DNA from: Jejuia rubra
GTDB taxonomy: Bacteria; Bacteroidota; Bacteroidia; Flavobacteriales; Flavobacteriaceae
Direction: 5' to 3'
DNA length: 41,869 nucleotides
Assembly: GCF_042684665.1 (NCBI RefSeq)
Contig: NZ_JBHULY010000010.1
Span: 1 to 41,869, forward strand
Shown here: positions 34,654 to 41,649 of the stretch, piece after piece
How the letters are laid out: each line of letters opens with the position of its first letter
Position numbering within the stretch: the first letter of the stretch is position 1
Notes under the pieces: model-generated
Told to the model about the DNA's origin: nothing
The model's input: only the letters and a program-made list of their open reading frames with translations
The model's database searches: none
Made by a program: the position numbers and the translations under genes

Positions 34654-35593
34654 ATTTAGAAAATACCAGCACCATAAAAATGCCATAACCCAGAACCAAA
34701 AAGAAGCCTTTAAATCTACTAATCTGCATTTGCTTGGGCAGAAATATCATTGGTATTAGCACCGCTGCAAACCCTAGCATCCAGAAAATATCATTGGTGA
34801 GTATTTGTGGTTCGGTCACCGGAATAGGCTTTACCAAGGAAGTCATCCCCAGTACTGAGCCAATATTAAAAATATTTGAGCCAATTAAATTACCCAGGGA
34901 AATGGCCTTTTCCTGTTTGGCCGCAGCAATAACCGATGCTGCCAATTCGGGAACACTAGTACCAATGGCTATTAAAGAAACGCCAATTACGGCTTCACTT
35001 ACACCTATTGCGCGAGCCACTTCTTTAGAGCCCTCCACCAACCACTCACTACCAAAATAAAGTGAGGCCGCTCCAATCAACAACCATAAAATAATTTTGA
35101 AATTTGAAACAACGGCCAGTGATTCATCCACTTCCTCGGAAACTGCATCTTTTTTGGCACTTCTAATCAGCACAAACAAGAATCCTATCAATCCCAAAAA
35201 CAGAACACCACCTTCAAGGGCAGTTAAAATTTCGTCGTTTTTCAAAAAGTAATAAAACGCAATAGAAAAGACCATCATTACAGGCCAGTTCAATTTATAA
35301 AAGGATTTATCCACCATTATAGGCCCAACCAAAGCGGTAATCCCCAAAACCAAACCTATATTGGCAATATTTGAACCGACCACATTGTTGATGGCAATAG
35401 CAGGCGAACCCGAAAGCGCGGCTTGAAGGCTTACTAGTAATTCTGGTGCTGAAGTCGCAAAGGATACTACCGTCATCCCAATTACCATTTTTGAGATATT
35501 GAATTTAAAGGAAAGTGCTACTGACGAACGTACCAAATATTCCCCACCAATTACCAAAAGCACAAAACCTAGGATGACCCAAAGTAAACTCAT
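34652..35593 (-). CDS. Calcium/sodium (cation/Ca2+ exchanger) antiporter, YrbG-like
   Basis: A 313-residue polytopic membrane protein of the CaCA family, about ten helices. Both alpha repeats are intact: SFATSAPELLVSLQAALSG with NNVVGSNIANIGLVLG in the first half, and AIGTSVPELAASVIAAAKQ with GNLIGSNIFNIGSVLG in the second. Each carries the ion-binding Glu (SAPEL, SVPEL). Such proteins swap Na+ or H+ against Ca2+ at the inner membrane. It stands alone and converges on purA. The ATG at 35593 begins directly in the first helix. Confidence 0.94.
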   Translation of the reverse strand: MSLLWVILGFVLLVIGGEYLVRSSVALSFKFNISKMVIGMTVVSFATSAPELLVSLQAALSGSPAIAINNVVGSNIANIGLVLGITALVGPIMVDKSFYKLNWPVMMVFSIAFYYFLKNDEILTALEGGVLFLGLIGFLFVLIRSAKKDAVSEEVDESLAVVSNFKIILWLLIGAASLYFGSEWLVEGSKEVARAIGVSEAVIGVSLIAIGTSVPELAASVIAAAKQEKAISLGNLIGSNIFNIGSVLGMTSLVKPIPVTEPQILTNDIFWMLGFAAVLIPMIFLPKQMQISRFKGFFLVLGYGIFMVLVFSK

Positions 35594-35670
35594 ACACTAT
35601 TTTTTTTGCGAAGATAATACTAAGATTTAACGATTTACAATTTTCGATTTACGAGTTATAAACAGCTATA

Positions 35671-35728
35671 TAACTAAAAATTTCGTTAAATAACTATAAT
35701 TTTAGTTATATAACTACAAAAATAGTTT
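35671..35728. promoter_or_regulatory. Three tandem operator-like dyads at 20-bp pitch before the BlaI-type repressor
   Basis: The dyad TAACTA-N6-TAGTTA occurs at 35671-35688 (right arm TCGTTA), 35691-35708 (perfect) and 35711-35728 (right arm TAGTTT). Centres are exactly 20 bases apart, two helical turns, so all face the same side. The last one abuts the -7 box. The layout fits autoregulation by the repressor encoded downstream. Confidence 0.7.
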
Positions 35729-35735
35729 ATATTTG
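35728..35735 (+). promoter_or_regulatory. -7 box of the blaI-type/M56 operon
   Basis: TATATTTG, full consensus, overlapping the last base of the third operator. There is no clean TTG at -33. It predicts a leader of roughly 205 bases. Confidence 0.55.
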
Positions 35736-35798
35736 CAAAGCACTTCATTCGGCAAACATTAAAACAAGTTGAGAAAGCAATGGTTTTTGCGGATAGGT

Positions 35799-35926
35799 GC
35801 GTTAGGGATTGAAGAGGAAAGCCCACAGCGAGCCCGAAGGAGCGAGCGAGGACTTGGAACGGAAAGCCCGACCGAAGCGATCCTGCAAGGTTTTGAAAAC
35901 CTTGTAGGTATGAGCGAAGGTAACGC
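35799..35926 (+). ncRNA. Structured leader element or dispersed repeat in the 5' UTR of the repressor/protease operon
   Basis: The gap 35594-35947 has no gene. Downstream of the promoter, GCGTTA (35799-35804) pairs with TAACGC (35921-35926), closing a GC-rich, purine-rich stretch that stands out from the AT-rich surroundings. Inside, GGAAAGCCC occurs twice (35816-35824 and 35861-35869), GCGAGC/GAGCGA words recur, and a long hairpin sits at 35882-35908. It could be a cis-acting RNA or a mobile dispersed element; I believe similar GCGTTAGG...AACGCCC units occur elsewhere in flavobacteria, but only from memory. Confidence 0.5.
35882..35908. repeat. 13-bp stem palindrome within the leader element
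   Basis: CCTGCAAGGTTTT and AAAACCTTGTAGG pair around a single G (one G-T pair), centred on 35895. The core CAAGGTTTT/AAAACCTTG matches a palindrome I know as common in Bacteroidota intergenic DNA and partly that at 20534. Confidence 0.75.
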
Positions 35927-35947
35927 CCAAATAAAAATTTAAAATAC

Positions 35948-36307
35948 ATGGAAAAACTAACAAACAAAGAGGAAGAAATTATGCAGATTTTATGGAAGCT
36001 TGAAAATGCTTTTGTAAAAGATGTTTTAGCAGAAATTAAAACGGATAAACCCCATTATAACACGCTTTCCACCATTATTCGGAATTTGGAGGAAAAAGGA
36101 TATGTAAGCCATAACGCCTACGGAAAAACCCATCAATACTACCCTGTTGTAAAAAAGGAGGACTACCGAAAACGATTTATGAACAATGCCATACATAATT
36201 ATTTTAATAACTCATACAAGAACGTAGTATCGTTTTTTGCCAAGGAAGAAAAAATTAGTGTTGAGGAACTCAAAGAGATCATTGATTTAATTGAAAAGAA
36301 AAAGTAG
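35948..36307 (+). CDS. BlaI/MecI/CopY-family transcriptional repressor
   Basis: A 119-residue winged-helix repressor. The start MEKLTNKEEEIMQILWKLEN, the recognition region KPHYNTLSTIIRNLEEKGYV and the wing YGKTHQYYPVV are typical of BlaI/MecI. A C-terminal helical segment (YKNVVSFFAKEEKISVEELKEII) is where family members dimerise and are cut to release repression; the VVSFF stretch lies near the usual cleavage place. It starts about 210 bases after the promoter and ends 3 bases before the M56 protease gene, the classical blaI-blaR1 order. No beta-lactamase gene adjoins, so the regulon is likely different: envelope stress or autoregulation. Confidence 0.93.
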   Translation: MEKLTNKEEEIMQILWKLENAFVKDVLAEIKTDKPHYNTLSTIIRNLEEKGYVSHNAYGKTHQYYPVVKKEDYRKRFMNNAIHNYFNNSYKNVVSFFAKEEKISVEELKEIIDLIEKKK

Positions 36308-36310
36308 GCT

Positions 36311-38506
36311 ATGGAGTTTTTATTAAAATCGAGTGCCATTTTGGCGATTTTCTACCTCATCTATTTTATCTTCTTGCAACGTGAAACATTTTTTGAGCAC
36401 AACAGGTGGTTTTTATTAAGCGGGATTTTGCTGTCGCTTATTGTGCCATTAATTACTATTCCTATTTACATTGAACAGGCGCCACTAACTTTTAGCAATG
36501 CAGAGCTACTGTATAGCGATTACACGACATTTTCATCTAACGCGGATAAGCCTCCCACCAGTTTTAACTTCCAGGATTATATTTTAGGCATTTACTTTTT
36601 TGGGGTGGCCATTTTTGTCTCCCGGTTACTATTCCAACTGCTGTCCTTGATCAAAATCTCATCGGGAAAAATCGCAAGGAAGGATCCAGATGTAGTTATA
36701 ATCGAAACCTCAAAAGATATTACTCCCTTTTCATTTTTTAAATGGATTGTTTATAACCCAGCCCAATTTGATAAGCAGGAACTGCAACAAATACTCAATC
36801 ATGAGAAAGTGCATGTTAAGGGCCTCCATTCCATAGACATACTTTTGTCCCAAGTGTACTGTACCCTGTTCTGGTTTAATCCCATTGCATGGCTGTACAG
36901 CAAAAGCCTAAAGTATAATTTGGAATTTATTGCCGACGAACGTGCTATGGGATTGTCAGATTCAATTAAGGACTACCAATATGCGTTGTTAAAAACCATC
37001 ACTCCAGAACACAACTTATCAATCACAAATAATTTTTATAATTCATCCATCAAAAAACGAATCATTATGTTACAAAAATCAAAATCAAAATCCGTCAATT
37101 TATTGAAATACCTTTTTATACTGCCTGCTTTGGGCTGGTTTTTAATGAGTTTTAATACGGAGGAGGTATTTATTTCATCTCAGAATAACCCAGATTCTGT
37201 ACTGGATTTTCATCAAAATAAAGAAAAATCAGAAACACTTCATGTCCTCGATGGTATGACCGACGAACAGTTACAACAACTAAAGGAATATTTGAATAAC
37301 AAAGAGTACCTATTGAAAATAAACTTGTTAGAAAGAAATCATAACGGTTTAATTACCTCAATTGATTTGGAGATACAAAGTGATTTTGGGAACGCTACTT
37401 TTGACACATCATCAATCCTTCCCATTAAGCCCATAAAAATAGTTTTGGACAAAGCACATAACGTTATCGAAATTGGAAATCCATCAAGCAACGAAATGAA
37501 AGTTGTTATGGGTTTTCCATCTCCAAAAGAAGCGGATGTCTATAAACAAAGTAAAAGACTGAAAAACATAATTCCGGAAGAACACTTAAAAAATGCTCTA
37601 ATATTTTTGGATAACAAGGAAGTTTCAAGAGACAAGATTAGCGACTTAAGTTCAAATGACATTGAAAGGATTGAGATACTTGAAGCCAATAACTCCATAA
37701 AAAAGTATGGAGAAAAAGGCGAAAACGGCGCTATTGAAATAGAAACTGTAAAGTTTACCTTGGCCATGCACCCGGGAACAGGAAAATCGATGATGGTTGC
37801 GGATACGAAAAAAGGGACAACAAAATTTACGGGTAAGGCTAATATTAAGTTTAGCCCAGATAGTTTGGGTCTGATAGTTGTTGACGGAAATACCTCAAAC
37901 AAAAAAGAACTTGAAAAAATTTCGCCATTGAGAATCGAGAGTGTTAATGTCTTAAAGAATAGGTATGCAAAAGAAAAATACGGTGATACTTTAAGGGGTG
38001 ATGTTTTGGAAGTTGTTACCAAGACATTCGCAAAAAACAACGAATGGAAGGCAACTCAAAATCGAAACCGCAACATAATACACGCCACTAAAGATACCAT
38101 TTACGTTCATAAAAAACCAGATATTATTGCTGAGTTTCTAAGGGACAAGAACTTAAATAATACCCCCTTATTTATTGTTGATGGAAAAGAGGTTACTAAA
38201 TCTGACTTCGCTTTGATTGACCCCCTTCAAGTTGAAAGAATGTCGATAATTAAACCTGGTCAACCTGATTTAGGGGAGTATGGAGACAAAGGCAAGAATG
38301 GTGTCGTAAATATTACAATGAGAACAGAAAACTCCAAATCTCCTTTTGTTAAGGTTATTGGCAACCCCATGTTTATAGTTGATGGCAAGAATGTGACCGC
38401 CACTGAATTTCACAACATACACCCTGACAATATAGGTTCCTTAAAGATTATGAGAGACAAAAATAGTGGCTCAAACAAAAGTATTGTTAAAGTAGTAACG
38501 AAATAA
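36311..38506 (+). CDS. M56 (BlaR1-like) membrane metalloprotease with TonB-plug-like repeats
   Basis: A 731-residue membrane protein. Helices lie at about 7-23, 34-54, 90-115, 177-196 and 267-281. The gluzincin motif is HEKVH (164-168) with the third ligand in NLEFIADE (near 205-210), so the protease is probably active and expected to trigger loss of the neighbouring repressor. Instead of the penicillin-binding sensor of BlaR1, the 450-residue outside part holds four modules that resemble the plug motif of TonB-dependent receptors: 429-479 (FLDNKEV ... KYGEKGENGAIEIET), 520-571, 619-671 (FIVDGKEV ... EYGDKGKNGVVNITM) and 686-731. The repeats may bind a periplasmic or TonB-linked partner. The start codon lies 3 bases after the repressor gene, and a terminator follows the stop. 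Confidence 0.92.
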   Translation: MEFLLKSSAILAIFYLIYFIFLQRETFFEHNRWFLLSGILLSLIVPLITIPIYIEQAPLTFSNAELLYSDYTTFSSNADKPPTSFNFQDYILGIYFFGVAIFVSRLLFQLLSLIKISSGKIARKDPDVVIIETSKDITPFSFFKWIVYNPAQFDKQELQQILNHEKVHVKGLHSIDILLSQVYCTLFWFNPIAWLYSKSLKYNLEFIADERAMGLSDSIKDYQYALLKTITPEHNLSITNNFYNSSIKKRIIMLQKSKSKSVNLLKYLFILPALGWFLMSFNTEEVFISSQNNPDSVLDFHQNKEKSETLHVLDGMTDEQLQQLKEYLNNKEYLLKINLLERNHNGLITSIDLEIQSDFGNATFDTSSILPIKPIKIVLDKAHNVIEIGNPSSNEMKVVMGFPSPKEADVYKQSKRLKNIIPEEHLKNALIFLDNKEVSRDKISDLSSNDIERIEILEANNSIKKYGEKGENGAIEIETVKFTLAMHPGTGKSMMVADTKKGTTKFTGKANIKFSPDSLGLIVVDGNTSNKKELEKISPLRIESVNVLKNRYAKEKYGDTLRGDVLEVVTKTFAKNNEWKATQNRNRNIIHATKDTIYVHKKPDIIAEFLRDKNLNNTPLFIVDGKEVTKSDFALIDPLQVERMSIIKPGQPDLGEYGDKGKNGVVNITMRTENSKSPFVKVIGNPMFIVDGKNVTATEFHNIHPDNIGSLKIMRDKNSGSNKSIVKVVTK

Positions 38507-38528
38507 CGCATAAAACCTTATTGTTTTT

Positions 38529-38557
38529 AAAGGCACCCCAATCGGGTGTCTTTTTTT
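38529..38557 (+). terminator. Terminator of the repressor/M56 operon
   Basis: Stem AGGCACCC with GGGTGTCT (one G-T pair) around a 5-base loop, followed by seven Ts, about 25 bases after the stop codon. Confidence 0.85.
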
Positions 38558-38645
38558 GTTGAAAAAGATGAAAACCCTAAAAAAATCCCATTTAAAGACC
38601 AAATGCCCCTTAGTTTTAAAAAAACACTTCCAAAAACCCCTATAA

Positions 38646-38664
38646 TTGTTTCGTTTTGAAACAA
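38646..38664. other. Inverted repeat TTGTTTC-N5-GAAACAA in a gene-poor gap
   Basis: The gap 38507-38858 (352 bases) is AT-rich and holds no credible gene. Apart from the operon terminator it contains this 7-bp dyad; its role (operator or hairpin) is unknown. A 63-codon frame at 38646-38837 was judged spurious. Confidence 0.3.
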
Positions 38665-38858
38665 AAATAGCTCAACACAATTCTTTTTTAAAACAATTTA
38701 TAAGCAAGTCACATTCATATCGAAACCAATATCATTTTTTTACTTACAATTCAGTATGCAAATTTATCGATTTTCATAAAAACGTTTGGTGGACATTGTG
38801 CCAAATATATATCTTCAAAAAACAGCACAATTATTAACCCTTTAAAACCCGCAAAAAT

Positions 38859-38918
38859 ATGATCACACTTGCCAAATTTGTCATTGACATAATCCTTTTG
38901 ATTATTTCAATGTTCTAA
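38859..38918 (+). CDS. Possible 19-residue hydrophobic peptide
   Basis: The frame reads MITLAKFVIDIILLIISMF and stops. After MITLAKF it is one continuous hydrophobic stretch long enough to enter a membrane, with one Lys and one Asp near the N-terminal side. The stop codon is followed 12 bases later by a terminator-like hairpin, so the unit looks like a complete mini-gene. It resembles in form, not in sequence, small membrane peptides such as type I toxins or regulators. No promoter with good consensus was found upstream, and there is no homology I recognise. It could still be chance in AT-rich DNA. Confidence 0.35.
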   Translation: MITLAKFVIDIILLIISMF

Positions 38919-38924
38919 ACCCAA

Positions 38925-38965
38925 AAAAAAGTAAAACTTAGTCTAGAATAAGTTTTACTATTTTT
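38925..38965 (+). terminator. Terminator-like perfect inverted repeat
   Basis: GTAAAACTTA (38931-38940) and TAAGTTTTAC (38949-38958) form a 10-bp stem with an 8-base loop, preceded by eight As and followed by TATTTTT. It would end the 19-residue peptide transcript. The right arm adjoins the -7 box of the next small gene, so it might instead be an operator. Confidence 0.6.
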
Positions 38966-38966
38966 G
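38959..38966 (+). promoter_or_regulatory. -7 box of the 50-residue protein gene
   Basis: TATTTTTG, full consensus, 17 bases before the GTG at 38984. There is no TTG at -33; the inverted repeat 38931-38958 occupies the spacer. Confidence 0.45.
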
Positions 38967-38983
38967 TTTCAACAACATTTCAG

Positions 38984-39136
38984 GTGAAAAAGCAAGTTTT
39001 TAAATTTTTAGCGAAGGTTAATAAATCGTTACTCCCAAGCTATTCAAAAAGGAAATTAGATTTAGCCAAGGCCAGTAAACTACAACTCGCCTTAATTGGT
39101 TGGCGCTGGTACGTTACGAAAAATGCGTTGGATTGA
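38984..39136 (+). CDS. Small basic conserved-type protein (50 residues)
   Basis: The frame starts with GTG and reads MKKQVFKFLAKVNK, LLPSYSKRKLDLAKASKLQ and ALIGWRWYVTKNALD (short quotes in order) before TGA. It has many Lys/Arg residues and a compact WRWYVTKNALD end, with no signal peptide. I recall very similar proteins of about 50 residues in Flavobacteriaceae, sometimes labelled SsrA-binding protein although they are unrelated to SmpB in length; that label should not be trusted. No ATG or TTG lies upstream in frame before the -7 box, so GTG is the start. It converges on the serine hydrolase gene 119 bases away. Confidence 0.75.
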   Translation: MKKQVFKFLAKVNKSLLPSYSKRKLDLAKASKLQLALIGWRWYVTKNALD

Positions 39137-39255
39137 TATCTTTTCAAGTGCCTAAAAAAACCTAAGCTTTTGGAGGCCTTAAACCAAGGCAGAATTACAT
39201 ATTCTAACAAAGCTCCTCCCAATATAATTATGGAAATTCGAATATCCACAAAACA

Positions 39256-40509
39256 CTAGTCTATAGAAATACTTAAAGAAGAATTATTTTTTAGACTTTT
39301 GCTAAATTCTTGTGCAATTTTGGTTGCAACAATTTTCAATGGCAGCGAGCCATAAATATAGGAATTTGTCAAGACTACCACCACCACTTTTGCTTCTGGA
39401 ATCATTACCATGCTGGCCTGTCCACCAGTTGGTGACCCACCATGATTAACAAGCGTATTTCCTGAAGCTAATTTATAAAAGTTCCAACCCATACCGTGAA
39501 ATTGGGGAAACGGTGAATTTTCATATGGACTTATTGGCCGAAGCATGGACTTAAAGCTGGAATCTTTTATTATTTGTCCGTTTGTTAATGCCAGTCCGAA
39601 TTTTGCTAAATCCTTAGATGTAGATAGAAAACCACCTCCCGCCCATTTATAGCTACAATTCTCATCCGGGGCAATCTCTACCCGCTTTCCTATTATAGTT
39701 TTGTTATAGCTTGTCACTCTTTCGCTTAAAGGCTTATCAATATAATCTGCACCTGTGGATGACATTCCTAATGGCTCAAAAATCAAAGCACCCATAAGAT
39801 CTAAGAAATTCACATTAGTAGCTTTGGCCATTGCTTCTCCTACTAGAGTGTATCCAAATGTACTATAGCTATATTCAGTTCCTGGCTGAAATAACAAACT
39901 GTCATGGGAAAAAAGACCAAGCCTCTGTTCTGAGTTCGAAAAGTCATCATCCACATGTAGATCAATAGTAAAATAAGGCGGTGGCCATTTAAATTTTGTA
40001 TGGTAATGCCGAATGCCCGACCGGTGAGAAAGCAGGTGTTCTAAAGAAATCTTGTAAGGTTTTTTAGGGAATTCTGGAACAATCTCACAAATATCAGTTT
40101 GTAAATCTATCACTCCGTCTTCAAAAAGCCTCATAGCTGCCGTAGCTGTCAAAGGCTTGGATAAACTTCCTATTGGAAATTTAGATTGAATGGTGAGTGG
40201 TGTCTGGTTTTCAAGATTGGCATAACCATAAACTTCAGACCATACAACTTCATTGTTGACCCCAACACTAATAGAATATCCAGGGGCATGAAATTTTTGG
40301 CTTCTTTGCTTAAGAATGTTTTTAGCTTTTTTTATGTGACCTGTATAGCGATCATCATATATCTCTGTGGACACAGGGTTTAAATGATCCGCATTAGGGA
40401 GTGCATCTCCATTTAAGTAATTCCATAGCAATGAAAAGAAGATGAAAAATAATATTATAGATAAACTAATTAGTATGAACTTTAAAGTTCTAAAGAAAAA
40501 TTTACTCAT
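39256..40509 (-). CDS. Membrane-anchored serine hydrolase, class C beta-lactamase fold (LACTB-like, S12)
   Basis: A 417-residue protein with one N-terminal membrane helix (about 9-30), so the enzyme probably faces the periplasm. The SxxK motif is SLSK (S115, K118), preceded by KFPIG. The second motif is YST (Y215) in EYSYSTFGYTLVGEA, with Thr in place of the Asn of YxN, and the third is HGG (356-358). The YSTFGYTL stretch closely recalls the LACTB group of peptidase-like proteins rather than true AmpC enzymes. It may therefore cut peptides, esters or peptidoglycan pieces. It overlaps the stop codon of the upstream gene by an ATGA junction, so it is translationally coupled as third gene of the sigma-factor operon. 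Confidence 0.9.
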   Translation of the reverse strand: MSKFFFRTLKFILISLSIILFFIFFSLLWNYLNGDALPNADHLNPVSTEIYDDRYTGHIKKAKNILKQRSQKFHAPGYSISVGVNNEVVWSEVYGYANLENQTPLTIQSKFPIGSLSKPLTATAAMRLFEDGVIDLQTDICEIVPEFPKKPYKISLEHLLSHRSGIRHYHTKFKWPPPYFTIDLHVDDDFSNSEQRLGLFSHDSLLFQPGTEYSYSTFGYTLVGEAMAKATNVNFLDLMGALIFEPLGMSSTGADYIDKPLSERVTSYNKTIIGKRVEIAPDENCSYKWAGGGFLSTSKDLAKFGLALTNGQIIKDSSFKSMLRPISPYENSPFPQFHGMGWNFYKLASGNTLVNHGGSPTGGQASMVMIPEAKVVVVVLTNSYIYGSLPLKIVATKIAQEFSKSLKNNSSLSISID

Positions 40510-41153
40510 GTCTGGTCATTGAAATTTATGTCTTTCAGAAGTTTTTCAATTTCTGATAATTGAGGCTTATATTTATTCCTTATTCTTTTTCTTGTTAATA
40601 CGGTCAAAACAACTATTAATAGTACATCTGGTAAGAACAGCCCGAATGCTATTGGTAATGAATAATTAGTGAAGTAACTAAACTCAGGCGTAATAAACTG
40701 GCCAAGCGTTGTAACCAACAACCCTCCCAGATAAATAAATGGAAGCTTGCGAAAGAAAGATATTCGGTTTTCTATCTGGTTTTTTCTTACAAGTAATATT
40801 CCATTTACAGTTTGGTTAAATGCACGTTGCTTTTTCTTTTGGGAAATATGTCTAATAATGATATGTAAGCTAATTGCAAAGGCGTACAAAGGAAATAATA
40901 TAAACCATCCAAATGGAGGAAAAATGTCCATTTCACGCATTTGACCTGAACCTATATTAACAAAAAGATAAACCCAAAATAAAAGTGAGAGAAATGCTAA
41001 TAACATTATAGTTCCAGAGATAAAGAGTATCCAAAAGTTATTTCTTGTATGTTTTCGGACATTTCTATTAATTAACTGAAGAGCTTCATGCTTATTCAAT
41101 TTCGGTTTTATATTTTGTTCATTCCAATCTTTTAATACTTCTTCAAATTCCAT
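40506..41153 (-). CDS. Four-helix membrane protein, possible anti-sigma factor
   Basis: A 215-residue protein. The cytosolic N-terminus MEFEEVLKDWNEQNIKPKLNK is charged and helical, followed by four hydrophobic segments: near 44-67 (FWILFISGTIMLLAFLSLLF), 82-102, 137-152 (PFIYLGGLLVTTLGQF) and 166-188 (LPIAFGLFLPDVLLIVVLTV). A basic, then acidic tail follows. It shows no zinc-binding HxxxCxxC motif of classical ZAS anti-sigma domains. Its place directly after the ECF sigma gene (1-base gap) and in front of the hydrolase (ATGA overlap) suggests it controls the sigma factor; this is inference from context only. I do not recognise the family. Confidence 0.75.
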   Translation of the reverse strand: MEFEEVLKDWNEQNIKPKLNKHEALQLINRNVRKHTRNNFWILFISGTIMLLAFLSLLFWVYLFVNIGSGQMREMDIFPPFGWFILFPLYAFAISLHIIIRHISQKKKQRAFNQTVNGILLVRKNQIENRISFFRKLPFIYLGGLLVTTLGQFITPEFSYFTNYSLPIAFGLFLPDVLLIVVLTVLTRKRIRNKYKPQLSEIEKLLKDINFNDQT

Positions 41154-41154
41154 T

Positions 41155-41649
41155 TCAATCTCTTTTAATTAATCCTAAAAGCTTTTTCTTGACACGATGA
41201 ATTCGGACACCCACTGCAGGCTCTGAAAGTCCCATTATTTGAGAAATTTCCTTATGACTCACTTCATCAAGTACAAGTAAGATCAGTGATCTATCTATTT
41301 TGTTAAGCTTCCTAATCCCTTGATAGAGATATTCAAAGTGGTCTGGATGATCATCATCCATTTTAAGCAATGCTGAAGGCAAATCAATTGACTTTATTAG
41401 CTCGAGCCTTTTTGATTCCCGTTTTTTCCATAAAGTTGCTCGGTTAATCGCAACTTTATAGACCCAAGTCATTGCCGATGACTCTCCTCTAAAATAAACA
41501 GTAGATTTCCATATTTGAATAATGATTTCTTGGTAGAGATCGTCAAAATCATCCGCGCTACTAGTAAAAGATCTAGCAATCTTTATAATTACGCCTTGAT
41601 ATTTATCAAACCAATCCATGAAAAGTTTCTCTTGTTCCATTTGATTCAT
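41155..41649 (-). CDS. ECF-type RNA polymerase sigma factor
   Basis: A 164-residue sigma-70 family factor. Region 2 is visible in ADDFDDLYQEIIIQIWKS and SAMTWVYKVAINRATLWKK (-10 recognition), and region 4 in LNKIDRSLILLVLDEVSHKEI with GLSEPAVGVRIHRVKKKLLG (-35 recognition helix). There is no region 1.1 or 3, which is normal for ECF factors. A second ATG three codons later (MEQEKLF) is an equally good start. It heads a three-gene operon with the membrane protein and the serine hydrolase. No standard promoter was found upstream, in keeping with possible self-activation. Confidence 0.93.
   Translation of the reverse strand: MNQMEQEKLFMDWFDKYQGVIIKIARSFTSSADDFDDLYQEIIIQIWKSTVYFRGESSAMTWVYKVAINRATLWKKRESKRLELIKSIDLPSALLKMDDDHPDHFEYLYQGIRKLNKIDRSLILLVLDEVSHKEISQIMGLSEPAVGVRIHRVKKKLLGLIKRD

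Noticed and set aside
35799..35926. Integron attC site suggested by the GCGTTAG and TAACGC ends
   Set aside because: The order of the two ends is inverted compared with attC (GTT end first, AAC end last) and there is no integrase or cassette array.
35686..35967. 93-codon minus-strand frame across the blaI upstream region
   Set aside because: It overlaps the operators, the -7 box and the start of the repressor gene, and its residues show no domain or natural composition.
38646..38837. 63-codon plus-strand frame in the gap after the M56 gene
   Set aside because: Composition is that of random AT-rich DNA (many Phe, Lys, His, Tyr), with no promoter and no pattern.
39040..39249. 69-codon minus-strand frame downstream of the serine hydrolase
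   Set aside because: It lies opposite the more convincing 50-residue plus-strand protein and has no consistent start context.
39256..40509. Antibiotic resistance beta-lactamase controlled by the nearby BlaI-type repressor
   Set aside because: The enzyme has YST rather than YxN and looks LACTB-like, is part of the sigma-factor operon, and is on the opposite strand about 3 kb from the repressor.
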